The translations under genes and the position numbers were made by a program. 64,000 bases of DNA, taken from Marine Group I thaumarchaeote (GTDB taxonomy: Archaea > Thermoproteota > Nitrososphaeria > Nitrososphaerales > Nitrosopumilaceae). Within the stretch, counting starts at the first letter, position 1. Every line of letters begins with the position of its first letter. Under the pieces are notes generated by a model. It was not told where the DNA came from. It ran no database searches and saw nothing but the letters and a program-made list of their open reading frames with translations. Positions 8,784 through 17,200 of the stretch are shown one piece after another. The stretch lies in assembly GCA_013390745.1 (NCBI GenBank), contig JACASX010000005.1, forward strand, positions 1 through 64,000, read 5' to 3'.

Positions 8784-9836
8784 ATGAAAGTTGGAATAGT
8801 AGGTGCGTCTGGATATGTTGGCGGCGAAGTAGTCCGTCTACTGTTAAGTCACCCTGAAGTTGAAGTCTCTATGGTTACATCAACGAAACATGTTGGGGAA
8901 TATCTGCATAGAATACACCCAAGCCTAAAGAGTTTTACAGAATTAACATTTTCGGAACTTAATTATGACAAAATGTCAGATAACTGTGATTTAGTTTTCA
9001 CTGCAGTACCACATGGAACCGCAACCGAGATTGTAAAGGCATTTTATGATAGGGGAATGAAAATTATTGATCTTAGTGCAGATTATAGATTACACAATGC
9101 TGATGACTATACAAAATGGTATGGTTGGGAACATCCACATCCTGATTACTTGTCAAAATCCATATTTGGTATTCCAGAACTTCACAGAGATAAAATCAAA
9201 AATGCACAGTTAGTTTCTTGTCCAGGATGTATGGCAGTAACATCTACGCTTGCGTTGTATCCACTGATCAAAAATGATCTTATTGACACAGAACACATAG
9301 TTGTTGACTCAAAAATTGGTTCGTCTGGTGCTGGTGCTGGAGGTACATCTGGTACACAACATGCAATGAGAGCTGGAGTAATTCGACCTTACAAGCCTGC
9401 AAAACACCGTCATACGGGTGAAATTGAACAGGAACTTAGTGAGATTGCTGGAAAAAAAATCAAAGTTTCAATGAGCCCACATGCAGTAGATGTAGTTCGA
9501 GGAATTCTTTGTACGAATCACACATTCTTGAAAAAGAAAGTTGACGAAAAGGAAATTTGGAAAATTTATCGTGCTGAATTTGGCGAGGAACCATTCATCA
9601 GGCTAATACGTGACAAAAATGGCTTGTATAAGTTTCCTGACCCAAAGTTTGTAGTTGGTTCGAACTTTTGTGATATTGGATTCGAGCTTGATGAGGATAA
9701 CAACCGATTGATTGCACTTTCTGCGTCTGACAACTTGATGAGAGGTGCGGCAGGATCCGCTGTTCAAAACATGAACATAATGTCAGGCTTTGATGAGAAG
9801 CAAGGAATTATGTATTCCCCACTCACACCAGTATAA
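8784..9836 (+). CDS. lysY: [LysW]-aminoadipyl/glutamyl phosphate reductase (LysY/ArgC)
   Basis: 350 residues. N-terminal NAD(P)-binding GASGYVGGEVVRLL, catalytic Cys in VSCPGCMAVTSTLALYPL, and SKIGSSGAGAG with the downstream HRHTGEIEQEL His, as in N-acetyl-gamma-glutamyl-phosphate reductases. In LysW organisms it reduces the LysW-bound acyl phosphate to the semialdehyde. With one copy present and two LysW-LysX pairs, it probably serves both arginine and lysine synthesis. Confidence 0.94.
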   Translation: MKVGIVGASGYVGGEVVRLLLSHPEVEVSMVTSTKHVGEYLHRIHPSLKSFTELTFSELNYDKMSDNCDLVFTAVPHGTATEIVKAFYDRGMKIIDLSADYRLHNADDYTKWYGWEHPHPDYLSKSIFGIPELHRDKIKNAQLVSCPGCMAVTSTLALYPLIKNDLIDTEHIVVDSKIGSSGAGAGGTSGTQHAMRAGVIRPYKPAKHRHTGEIEQELSEIAGKKIKVSMSPHAVDVVRGILCTNHTFLKKKVDEKEIWKIYRAEFGEEPFIRLIRDKNGLYKFPDPKFVVGSNFCDIGFELDEDNNRLIALSASDNLMRGAAGSAVQNMNIMSGFDEKQGIMYSPLTPV

Positions 9837-9839
9837 CAA

Positions 9840-10643
9840 ATGATCACAATCAAAATTGGAGGGAGTGTAGTTAATGACTTACATCCCTCTGTCGTAGCGG
9901 ACATAAAAAAAGTAGTAGAGCAAGAGGAAGTAATTCTAGTTCATGGTGGGGGAAAGGAGGTTACCAAAGTAACGAAGCAGCTAGGCAAGGAACCAAGGTT
10001 CGTTGTTTCCCCTGGTGGTGTAAAGAGTAGGTATACCGACTTGGAAACTGCAGAAATTTTTACCATGGTTATGTCTGGAAGGATCAATAAAACAATTGTA
10101 AGGATGTTACAAAAAAATGGAATCAATGCAGTGGGTTTGTCTGGAATTGATGGAAAAATAATTCAGGCCGACAGAAAGAAAAAGCTCATAATTATGAATG
10201 AAAAAGGGCGAAAACAAGTGATTGATGGAGGATATACAGGTAAAATTACCCACGTTAACGCATCTCTGATAAAATCCATTCTTGAACAAGGTTACACGCC
10301 AGTCATTTCTCCAATAGCAATTAGCGAGGAATCTGACTTTCTCAATGTAGATGGCGATAGAGCAGCTGCTAATATTGCAGGACAAGTAAAGACTGACAAG
10401 GTTTTATTCCTAACAAATGTTGATGGGCTGTTAATGGATGAGAAACTAGTGGATACTTTAACGCTAGCGAAAGCAAAAGAAATTTTGCCGCAAATTGGAT
10501 TTGGCATGGAAAAAAAGATACTTGCTGCAACTGAAGCGCTTGAGATGGGAGTAACGGAAGCAATAATTGCAAATGGTCAAAGGGAAAACCCCATATCGTC
10601 TGCAATTGCACATAATCATTGTACGGTAATCAAAAATGAGTGA
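9840..10643 (+). CDS. lysZ: [LysW]-aminoadipate/glutamate kinase (LysZ/ArgB)
   Basis: 267-residue amino acid kinase. IKIGGSVV and VHGGGKEVTKVTKQLG are the phosphate-binding loops of the NAGK fold, and DGDRAAANIAG plus GFGMEKKILAA are the nucleotide-site segments. It phosphorylates the side-chain carboxylate of the LysW-bound amino acid before LysY. It lies 3 bases after lysY and overlaps the aminotransferase gene by 8 bases (ATGAGTGA). Confidence 0.94.
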   Translation: MITIKIGGSVVNDLHPSVVADIKKVVEQEEVILVHGGGKEVTKVTKQLGKEPRFVVSPGGVKSRYTDLETAEIFTMVMSGRINKTIVRMLQKNGINAVGLSGIDGKIIQADRKKKLIIMNEKGRKQVIDGGYTGKITHVNASLIKSILEQGYTPVISPIAISEESDFLNVDGDRAAANIAGQVKTDKVLFLTNVDGLLMDEKLVDTLTLAKAKEILPQIGFGMEKKILAATEALEMGVTEAIIANGQRENPISSAIAHNHCTVIKNE

Positions 10644-11811
10644 GGATCAATATTTAGGAAATCTTTACCAGAGATTTCCTGTAACCATAGAAAAGGGACT
10701 AGGCTCTCATGTATGGGATACCGATAACAACGAGTACATTGATTGCATGGGAGGATATGGAGTTGCACTGGTTGGTCATAGAAATGAGCGTGTTGTAAAC
10801 GCGATTAAATCTCAAATTGACAAAGTGATTACTGTTCACAGCTCTTTTTACAATAAGACTAGGGAGGAGTTTTTACAGACTTTGATTAGCGCTGCACCAT
10901 CAGGACTTTCTCAGGTTCACCTCAACAATAGTGGGGCTGAGTCTGTAGAGGCTGCTATAAAATTCGCGAGGAAATTCACTGGCAAAAAGAAAATGGTCGC
11001 AATGAAAGGTTCCTATCATGGAAAATCCATGGGTGCCTTATCACTAACCTTCAATCCAAAATATAGGGAGCCATTCCAACCTCTTGTTGAAAAGGTATCA
11101 TTTTCACCGTATGGAGATGTGAATGCGTTACAAGATGTTGTTGATAAGGATACAGCATTTGTAATCTTGGAACCTATTCAAGGGGAAAGTGGAATTCGTG
11201 TACCACCTGAAGGATTTTTACAAGAAGTTAGAAAGATATGTGATGAAAATGATAGCCTGCTAATATTTGACGAAATTCAATCTGGATTGGGTAGAACTGG
11301 ACGTATGTGGGCATCAGAACATTGGAAAACAGTTCCGGATATAATGTGTCTTGCCAAAGGAATTGCTGGCGGAGTTCCCATGGGTGTTACGTTAGTAAGA
11401 CCAGATATACTATCTGTAATGAAAAAAGGAGAACACTCATCAACATTTGGAGGAAACCCGTTAGCGTGCGCTGCAGGAACTGCTACACTTCATGCACTAA
11501 CACAAGATGGTTTGATTGAAAACGCAAAAAGTATTGGAGAAAAATTCTCGAATGGTTTGGAAGAGCTCAAATCAAAGCATCCAATCATTAGAGAAGTTAG
11601 AGGCAAAGGGCTAATGATTGGCGTTGAATTGAAATTTGAAGTAAAGGACATCTTAATGGAAGGAATCAAAAACGGATTACTGCTCTTGTACTCTGGCAGA
11701 AACATCCTAAGATTTCTTCCTCCGTTGGTCATTTCCGAGGAGGATATTGTAAAAACACTACAAATACTAGATAAATTACTCACAAACGAGGAGAATAGAA
11801 GAAATGCATAA
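10636..11811 (+). CDS. lysJ: [LysW]-lysine/ornithine aminotransferase (LysJ/ArgD)
   Basis: 391-residue class-III pyridoxal-phosphate aminotransferase. It shows SGAESVEAAIKFAR, GSYHGKSMGALS, LIFDEIQSGLGRTGRMWA and the PLP lysine in CLAKGIAGGVPMG. It converts the LysW-bound semialdehyde to LysW-lysine or LysW-ornithine. The start overlaps lysZ and the end overlaps the lysM regulator gene by 8 bases (ATGCATAA), so all are co-transcribed. Confidence 0.94.
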   Translation: MSEDQYLGNLYQRFPVTIEKGLGSHVWDTDNNEYIDCMGGYGVALVGHRNERVVNAIKSQIDKVITVHSSFYNKTREEFLQTLISAAPSGLSQVHLNNSGAESVEAAIKFARKFTGKKKMVAMKGSYHGKSMGALSLTFNPKYREPFQPLVEKVSFSPYGDVNALQDVVDKDTAFVILEPIQGESGIRVPPEGFLQEVRKICDENDSLLIFDEIQSGLGRTGRMWASEHWKTVPDIMCLAKGIAGGVPMGVTLVRPDILSVMKKGEHSSTFGGNPLACAAGTATLHALTQDGLIENAKSIGEKFSNGLEELKSKHPIIREVRGKGLMIGVELKFEVKDILMEGIKNGLLLLYSGRNILRFLPPLVISEEDIVKTLQILDKLLTNEENRRNA

Positions 11812-12220
11812 GGACAAAGTAGACGAACATATTTTGGAATTTTTGCGTAAGGATTCCAGAGAGTCTTTTGTTGAAATTGGGAAAAAACTGAAACTTTCAG
11901 AATCGGCTATCAGACATAGAGTAAAAAATATGGTTGATAACGGAGCGATAACTAAATTCACGATTGAGGAAGGAGGTGGTCAACCAGAGGCGCTCGTTCT
12001 GGTATCAGCTGATTCATCAATTGATACATCAAAGGTTTCTTTAAAACTCACAAAACTCAACGGGATAAAAAAAATCTATGAAATTACTGGCCAGTATGAT
12101 ATCTGTGTAATCATTCAGGCACCAACTATAAGCGAGATTAACGCATGTATTGATAATTTGCGAAAAATTAGTGGTGTAACTGACACCAACACTGTAATAA
12201 TTCTTAAAACTATATCATAA
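11804..12220 (+). CDS. lysM: Lrp/AsnC family regulator (LysM-like)
   Basis: 138 residues with an N-terminal helix-turn-helix (DEHILEFLRKDSRESFVEIGKKL then LSESAIRHRVKNMVDNG) and a C-terminal RAM effector domain (VLVSADSS, KIYEITGQYDICVII). Sulfolobus LysM is the named Lrp-type regulator of the lys genes, and this gene is the last of the lysYZJ operon, immediately before the lysS promoter. Repeated (G/T)ACGAT elements in that promoter could be its binding sites. Confidence 0.86.
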   Translation: MHKDKVDEHILEFLRKDSRESFVEIGKKLKLSESAIRHRVKNMVDNGAITKFTIEEGGGQPEALVLVSADSSIDTSKVSLKLTKLNGIKKIYEITGQYDICVIIQAPTISEINACIDNLRKISGVTDTNTVIILKTIS

Positions 12221-12280
12221 ACGACAATCGTCATATTTTTGTAAATGCTAACTAATTTAGGATCAATTGGTTTCTAAAAC

Positions 12281-12310
12281 GACGATCTTAGTACGATTAT
12301 CTTTATATTA
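12281..12310 (+). promoter_or_regulatory. lysS promoter with repeated ACGAT elements
   Basis: TTTATATTA (about 12302-12310) is a good archaeal TATA box 26 bases before the lysS ATG, implying a nearly leaderless message. Just upstream are GACGATC (12281-12287) and TACGATT (12292-12298), in the same orientation and one helical turn (11 bases) apart. A third copy, GACGATT on the opposite strand, ends an inverted repeat ACGACAATCGT right after the lysM stop (12221-12231). Binding by the adjacent Lrp-type protein is inferred. Confidence 0.5.
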
Positions 12311-12335
12311 ATGATTTTATACACCGAATTCAGCA

Positions 12336-13505
12336 ATGAATGATCCGAATTACTATGCAGAGGAATATAACTCCCTTGGGAAGGAACCTAAGAAAATAAG
12401 AATTTTAGATTCTACACTAAGGGAGGGAGAACAACATCCGGGCGTTTCATTTACTGTTAAACAAAGAATTCAGATTGCCTGGGAACTTGATTACTTTGGT
12501 GTTGATCAGATTGAGATATCACCAATTATTTCTAATGATCACGCTGAAGCAACTAAAACAATTATCAAGCAGGGATTACGAGCGGACATTGTAGCACATG
12601 GAAGAGCACTGAAGGATGACATTGATATTTCATTGAAGTGTGATGCGTCTTGGGTTGCAGCATATCTCGGAATATCTGATATTCATCTAAAAGATAAGCT
12701 CCGAATATCAAGAGAGCAAGCGCTAGATAGAGCAGTTCAAACTGTAGAATACGCAAAATCACATGGATTGAAAATTAGGTTTACTGTTGAAGATGGAAGT
12801 AGGGCGGATCCACAATTTCTGATCAATGTCTGTAAGGCAATAGAAGATGCAGGGGTGGACAGGATTAGTCTTCCTGACACTGTTGGAATCTTAAGACCTA
12901 TAGGAATGTATAATTTCGTTAAGAGTGTCCGTTCTGAAATCAAAACACCACTTGATGCACATGTTCATAATGATATTGGTTTTGCATTGGCTAATGCGTT
13001 TGCTGCATGTGACGCCGGAGCTGATCAAATTCATACAACAATCGATGGTATTGGAGAAAGGACGGGGATACCATCTCTTGCAGAGACTGCAGTAGCACTT
13101 ACCTATTTGTACAAATCACCAAATGATTTCAGGCTTGACATGCTAGCTGATCTTTCAAGACTAATTGAACAATACACAGACATTAGACCTTACGATTCAA
13201 AACCAATAGTTGGCTCTTCAGCCTACAAGCATAAGGCTGGCACACATCTTGCTGCGGTTTTACGTAACCCAGCTGCATATGAACCAATTAATCCAAGAAT
13301 GGTAGGAAACAGACGAAGAATTGTATTTGGCGAATTAGCTGGTAAGACTGGTGCAGAATATCTAATGTCACTCTTAGGTATGAAAAAAGATACAGAAAAT
13401 GCAAAAAATATTGCTGCAGGTTTGAAGAATATTAGAATGGGTGATCTGATTGATATACCACTTGAAGATGAAATGGAAAGAAAGATAATTAGTGACAAAA
13501 AATGA
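12336..13505 (+). CDS. lysS: Homocitrate synthase
   Basis: 389 residues of the DRE-TIM (HMGL-like) family. ILDSTLREGEQHPGV supplies the metal/2-oxo-acid site, DTVGILRP and HVHNDIGFALANAFAACDAGA the second metal-binding motif, and GERTGIPSL the homocitrate synthase/isopropylmalate synthase signature. Homocitrate synthase is preferred over isopropylmalate synthase because it lies inside the LysW lysine cluster and directly upstream of the second lysW-lysX-lysK. It opens its own transcript. Confidence 0.9.
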   Translation: MNDPNYYAEEYNSLGKEPKKIRILDSTLREGEQHPGVSFTVKQRIQIAWELDYFGVDQIEISPIISNDHAEATKTIIKQGLRADIVAHGRALKDDIDISLKCDASWVAAYLGISDIHLKDKLRISREQALDRAVQTVEYAKSHGLKIRFTVEDGSRADPQFLINVCKAIEDAGVDRISLPDTVGILRPIGMYNFVKSVRSEIKTPLDAHVHNDIGFALANAFAACDAGADQIHTTIDGIGERTGIPSLAETAVALTYLYKSPNDFRLDMLADLSRLIEQYTDIRPYDSKPIVGSSAYKHKAGTHLAAVLRNPAAYEPINPRMVGNRRRIVFGELAGKTGAEYLMSLLGMKKDTENAKNIAAGLKNIRMGDLIDIPLEDEMERKIISDKK

Positions 13506-13506
13506 A

Positions 13507-13512
13507 GGAGGT
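13507..13512 (+). promoter_or_regulatory. Shine-Dalgarno site of lysW copy 2
   Basis: GGAGGT, a strong match to the anti-Shine-Dalgarno, lies 6 bases before the ATG of the second lysW gene and supports that start over an in-frame ATG-less upstream extension through the end of lysS. Confidence 0.6.
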
Positions 13513-13518
13513 ACAGAA

Positions 13519-13686
13519 ATGACTAATTGCCCTGAATGTGATGCAGGAATAACAATTCCTGAGGATGCGGTTGATGGTGAGATTGTAACCTGCGCTGAAT
13601 GTGGAGCAAGCTTCGAACTGGCTAAGGGTTCTGATGGATTTGAGCTAAAACCGGCCCAAACTGTTGGAGAGGACTGGGGGCAGTGA
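13519..13686 (+). CDS. lysW: LysW amino-group carrier protein (copy 2, lysine-side, ends EDWGQ)
   Basis: 55 residues starting MTNCPECDAGITIPEDAVDGE, with CPEC...CAEC zinc ribbon and 55-residue length identical to copy 1. The C-terminus reads GEDWGQ: the last codon is CAG, not GAG, so the Glu that normally accepts the substrate is Gln. The CAG-TGA end is overlapped by the GTG start of lysX (GTGA). Location between lysS and lysX-lysK indicates the aminoadipate-to-lysine branch. Either the side chain is deamidated, attachment is on the alpha carboxyl, or there is a sequencing error in one base. Confidence 0.9.
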   Translation: MTNCPECDAGITIPEDAVDGEIVTCAECGASFELAKGSDGFELKPAQTVGEDWGQ

Positions 13687-14531
13687 CCGATAAAATCACA
13701 GTTCTTTATGATACAATCCGTCTCGAAGAAAAACTGTTGATCAAAGCCGCAGAAAGGCATGATATCAATATTGAGATGGTTGATTGTAAGCAACTGTTTG
13801 TAGATTTGAACAAAAATACACAAGAATTTGAGACTGTTTTACAGCGCTGTGTAAGCTATTATCGGAATATTCACTCTACTGCAACACTTGAGGGTCTTGG
13901 GGCTAGGGTAATCAACTGCCTAAACACTGGACTTCTTGCTGGAAACAAGCTTTTCACACATATGTTACTGCAAAAGGCAGGAATTCCCACGCCTGAAGCT
14001 ACGATAGCTTTTTCGAAGGAAGCTGCTATGGAATCGCTTGAAAAAAGTGGATATCCGAAGATTATCAAACCAACGGTTGGTAGCTGGGGTAGAATGGTAT
14101 CAAAACTAAATGACAGGGATTCAGCTGAAGGTATTATTGAATCAAGAGAATCGATGCATCCAGCGTATCAGATGTACTTCTTAGAGGAATTTGTACAAAG
14201 ACCACCTAGGGATATACGCGCAATAGTGATAGGCGATACTGTTGCAGGTGCAATTTACCGAGTTTCTAATGATACTAATTGGAAAACAAATACACACTTG
14301 GGTGGATCAGCAGAAGCATGTAAAGTTTCAAACGAGTTAGAAGATATTTGCATAAAAGCTAAAAACACGGTTCAAGGAGAAATTGTAGGTGTTGATCTAA
14401 TGGAAAGCAACGACAAGGGATTAGTAGTTCATGAGATTAATAATACAACTGAATTTCGAAACGTTGTAAAAGTAACAGGCGTTGACATTCCAACGCAAAT
14501 GCTGGACTATCTAAAAAATTCAAGTAGGTAA
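13683..14531 (+). CDS. lysX: LysW-aminoadipate ligase, ATP-grasp (LysX copy 2)
   Basis: 282 residues, paralogous to the ATP-grasp ligase 5 kb upstream: QRCVSYYRNIHSTATLEGLG, IIKPTVGSWGRMV, PPRDIRAIVIGD and GVDLMESNDKGLVVHEINNTTEF. It should couple alpha-aminoadipate to LysW. It begins with GTG overlapping the lysW stop and is followed after 2 bases by lysK. The lysS-lysW-lysX-lysK order makes the lysine assignment likely; substrate specificity was not tested from sequence. Confidence 0.88.
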   Translation: MTDKITVLYDTIRLEEKLLIKAAERHDINIEMVDCKQLFVDLNKNTQEFETVLQRCVSYYRNIHSTATLEGLGARVINCLNTGLLAGNKLFTHMLLQKAGIPTPEATIAFSKEAAMESLEKSGYPKIIKPTVGSWGRMVSKLNDRDSAEGIIESRESMHPAYQMYFLEEFVQRPPRDIRAIVIGDTVAGAIYRVSNDTNWKTNTHLGGSAEACKVSNELEDICIKAKNTVQGEIVGVDLMESNDKGLVVHEINNTTEFRNVVKVTGVDIPTQMLDYLKNSSR

Positions 14532-14533
14532 AA

Positions 14534-15658
14534 ATGGAACAACATTTTACTGTTACAACAAGGTTCTACGTAAAAACATTGGAGAAAGCATTAAAGTTTT
14601 ACACGCCATCTTTGCGTGAAAAAAATCTGGCCGATTTTCTTGCTGACAAATGTGATGATTTAGGTTTCAGGGATATACATACAGATGATGTGGGAAATAT
14701 TATTGCGACAAAAGGTTCTGGTTCACCTAAAATTCTTTTATGTGGACATATGGATACTGTACCTGGAAGAATTAGGGTAAGAAAGGAAGGTGATTATCTT
14801 TTTGGAAGGGGTTCATCAGATGCAAAGGGTCCACTCCTCGCGATGTTATTTGCTGCTGCAAGTGCGCAAGAAAAAACTGGCACGGTAATATTTGTAGGTG
14901 CAGTGGATGAGGAAGGAAATGCTACTGGAATTAAAAGTTTGACTAGTGACAAACCTGATGTAGATTATGCAATTTTTGGTGAGCCCAGTGGAACAAAACA
15001 GATTACCATTGGATACAAAGGACGTATTGCCATTAACCTAAAAATTAACGTTGAGGATAGTGCACATGCTAGTGCACCTTGGCTGGCAAAAAATGCAATT
15101 CATGAATCATCATTATTTGTTAATGAAATTAAGAATGTTTTAGAATCTGGACAGGAAGACAAAAAGAAAGGCATGATGTTGACTGCCACCTTAACGGAAA
15201 TAAAAGGTGGTCTAAGTCATAATGTTACACCCAGAGAGTGTGATTCAACCTTGGATATTAGAATCCCAGTTGGCACTAGTTGTAAATCTGTTGAAGAAAA
15301 AATTTCCAAAGCAGTACAGGAAATTTCTAAAAAGCAGCAAGTAGAGGCATTTTATTCCATTATAGATGAAACTGAACCATTTGAGGCAGAACACAATTCT
15401 CCTCTTGTAAGGGCGCTCACTCTAGGAATTTTAGACATAGAAAAGAATAGGCCTACGTTGATTAGAAAAACAGGTACAGGCGACATGAATGTTATAGGCA
15501 ACAAACTAAGCATACCGGTTGTAACGTATGGTCCAGGTGACCCTCATGCTGCACATACAATTGATGAAAAAATCTCCATTGATGAATACCTTCGAGGAAT
15601 AGAGGTTCTGAAAAGAACCATACAGCATTTAAAACGACTGCATGATAAAATCAAGTAA
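14534..15658 (+). CDS. lysK: [LysW]-lysine/ornithine hydrolase (LysK)
   Basis: 374-residue M20-family metallopeptidase. Zinc ligands and catalytic acids are visible in LLCGHMDTVPG, GRGSSDAKGPLLAML and VGAVDEEGNATG, with FGEPSG and the C-terminal GPGDPHAAHTIDE. It releases lysine (or ornithine) from LysW. The stop shares one base with the ATG of the diphthine synthase gene, so the lysine operon reads through into it. Confidence 0.93.
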   Translation: MEQHFTVTTRFYVKTLEKALKFYTPSLREKNLADFLADKCDDLGFRDIHTDDVGNIIATKGSGSPKILLCGHMDTVPGRIRVRKEGDYLFGRGSSDAKGPLLAMLFAAASAQEKTGTVIFVGAVDEEGNATGIKSLTSDKPDVDYAIFGEPSGTKQITIGYKGRIAINLKINVEDSAHASAPWLAKNAIHESSLFVNEIKNVLESGQEDKKKGMMLTATLTEIKGGLSHNVTPRECDSTLDIRIPVGTSCKSVEEKISKAVQEISKKQQVEAFYSIIDETEPFEAEHNSPLVRALTLGILDIEKNRPTLIRKTGTGDMNVIGNKLSIPVVTYGPGDPHAAHTIDEKISIDEYLRGIEVLKRTIQHLKRLHDKIK

Positions 15659-16695
15659 TGCTGTGGTTTGTAGGACTAGGTATATCTGGCACTCGATCAA
15701 TTCCAATTGAAGTTGTAAAAATCATTCAGGAAGCAGATTTTGTATATCTAGAAGCATTCACAAGTCCAATTTCCAAGCAACATGAAGACGAAATTAAAAA
15801 CATGGTTAATGGAAGTTTCAAAATTGCAAAAAGATGGTTGGTTGAGGATGGACAAGAGATACTCAAGACGTCAAAAAGTTCTACTGTTGTCTTATTATCA
15901 TACGGAGATCCATACGTGGCAACAACGCACATAGAACTTAGGACTAGGGCAAAACTAGAAAATATTGAAACAAACACGATTCATTCTGCTTCAGCAATAA
16001 CATCAATGGTAGGTGAAGCTGGATTGCAATTCTACAAAGTTGGGAGAATGGTAACTATAATGAATGAAAAAAAGTCTACAATAACTCCTTACACTGCTAT
16101 TTTCAAGAATTTAACACAGGGTCTTCATTCTATAATATTATTAGAATACAATCATGATGAAAACTATTTTCTTGACCCAAAGGATGCAATTTCAAACCTA
16201 CTGGATGTTGAAAAGGAACAAAAAAGAAATGTTCTAAACAATGATACGTTTGCTATAATTGCTTCAAGAATTGGATTTGAAACACAAAAAATTATCTCTG
16301 GAAAATTCAGTAATCTGCTTAAAGTTGACTTTGGCGAACCGCCACACAGTATAATTATTACAGGAAAATTACATTTTACAGAATCAGATGCAATTAACGT
16401 GCTGACAGAATGCTTAGATAAACCATCAGATAATTCAACTAGAATTAAAAGTACTTCAGTGCAAATGATTGAAAAATATGTGCCAATGGTTAGGAAAGCA
16501 TTAGAAGAAATTAGACCACTGTATAATGACTCGAAGGAATTCCAAGAAGTTTTTGAGAATGCAGAATTATACATTAACGACGCAGAAAATTTCCTAAAAC
16601 AAGGAAAGGATGAAAATGCAGTTTTGAGTATTGGTTATGCAGACGGTCTGGTTGATGCGTTAAGAATTGCAAAGGGTATAGACCCAAAAATGTAA
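15658..16695 (+). CDS. dphB: Diphthine synthase fused to a C-terminal DUF357 domain
   Basis: 345 residues, about 80 longer than usual Dph5/DphB. Residues 1-265 are the SAM-dependent tetrapyrrole-methylase-fold enzyme (MLWFVGLGISG, LLSYGDPYVATTH, SAITSMVGEAGLQFYKVG) that methylates the diphthamide precursor on EF-2. The tail, from about 265 (EKYVPMVRKALEEI..ENAELYINDAENFLKQG..AVLSIGYADGLVDALRIAKG), matches the small helical archaeal DUF357. DUF357 is often a separate gene near nucleotidyltransferases; here RibL follows within 45 bases. The role of the added domain is unknown. Confidence 0.9.
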   Translation: MLWFVGLGISGTRSIPIEVVKIIQEADFVYLEAFTSPISKQHEDEIKNMVNGSFKIAKRWLVEDGQEILKTSKSSTVVLLSYGDPYVATTHIELRTRAKLENIETNTIHSASAITSMVGEAGLQFYKVGRMVTIMNEKKSTITPYTAIFKNLTQGLHSIILLEYNHDENYFLDPKDAISNLLDVEKEQKRNVLNNDTFAIIASRIGFETQKIISGKFSNLLKVDFGEPPHSIIITGKLHFTESDAINVLTECLDKPSDNSTRIKSTSVQMIEKYVPMVRKALEEIRPLYNDSKEFQEVFENAELYINDAENFLKQGKDENAVLSIGYADGLVDALRIAKGIDPKM

Positions 16696-16739
16696 TTTAA
16701 CGATGCGTTAAAAAGTGAAGAAATAATGATGAACTACCA

Positions 16740-17189
16740 TTGGATTTAAAAAAATCACCAACAAAAAAAATTGTATTAGCTGGAGGAGTTTTTGATATAA
16801 TTCATCCAGGACATATACATACACTTAATGCAGCAAAAGCTTTAGGCGATGTGTTGGTAGTTGCAATTGCTACTGACAAAACTGCTCAAAAGATGAAAAA
16901 GAGACCACCATTACATAATCAAGAATTAAGACGTGAACTAGTAAGCTGCTTATCTATGGTTGACAGGACCATTGTTGGTCATGAAGATGATATTTTTGAG
17001 ACGGTAAGAGCGATAAAACCAGACATCATTGTGTTAGGATATGATCAAGTTCATCAGGAACAATTCATAGCTGATGGATGTAAACGGATCAATCTTGATG
17101 TTGAGATAGTAAGGCTGCAATCTCCAGTACCTCATCTATCAAGCTCAGAGATCGAAAAAAAATACGGAAAGGATATTCATGGTCTGTAG
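16740..17189 (+). CDS. ribL: FAD synthetase (archaeal RibL), cytidylyltransferase fold
   Basis: 149 residues. AGGVFDIIHPGHIHTLNAAKALGD carries the HPGH nucleotidyltransferase signature (usually HxGH), followed by KMKKRPPLHNQELR and DIIVLGYDQ, the pattern of archaeal RibL, which adenylates FMN to FAD. Glycerol-phosphate cytidylyltransferase is the main alternative. It starts at TTG. The riboflavin kinase that makes FMN is the next gene, convergent, so both steps of flavin nucleotide synthesis are here. Confidence 0.85.
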   Translation: MDLKKSPTKKIVLAGGVFDIIHPGHIHTLNAAKALGDVLVVAIATDKTAQKMKKRPPLHNQELRRELVSCLSMVDRTIVGHEDDIFETVRAIKPDIIVLGYDQVHQEQFIADGCKRINLDVEIVRLQSPVPHLSSSEIEKKYGKDIHGL

Positions 17190-17200
17190 TTTACTATGAT

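Noticed and set aside
10622-10628. TACGGTA, the arm of the radA repeat, near the lysZ end
   Set aside because: Single copy, inside coding sequence and without its inverted partner. The same is true for TACGGTA at 18812-18818 inside dnaG.
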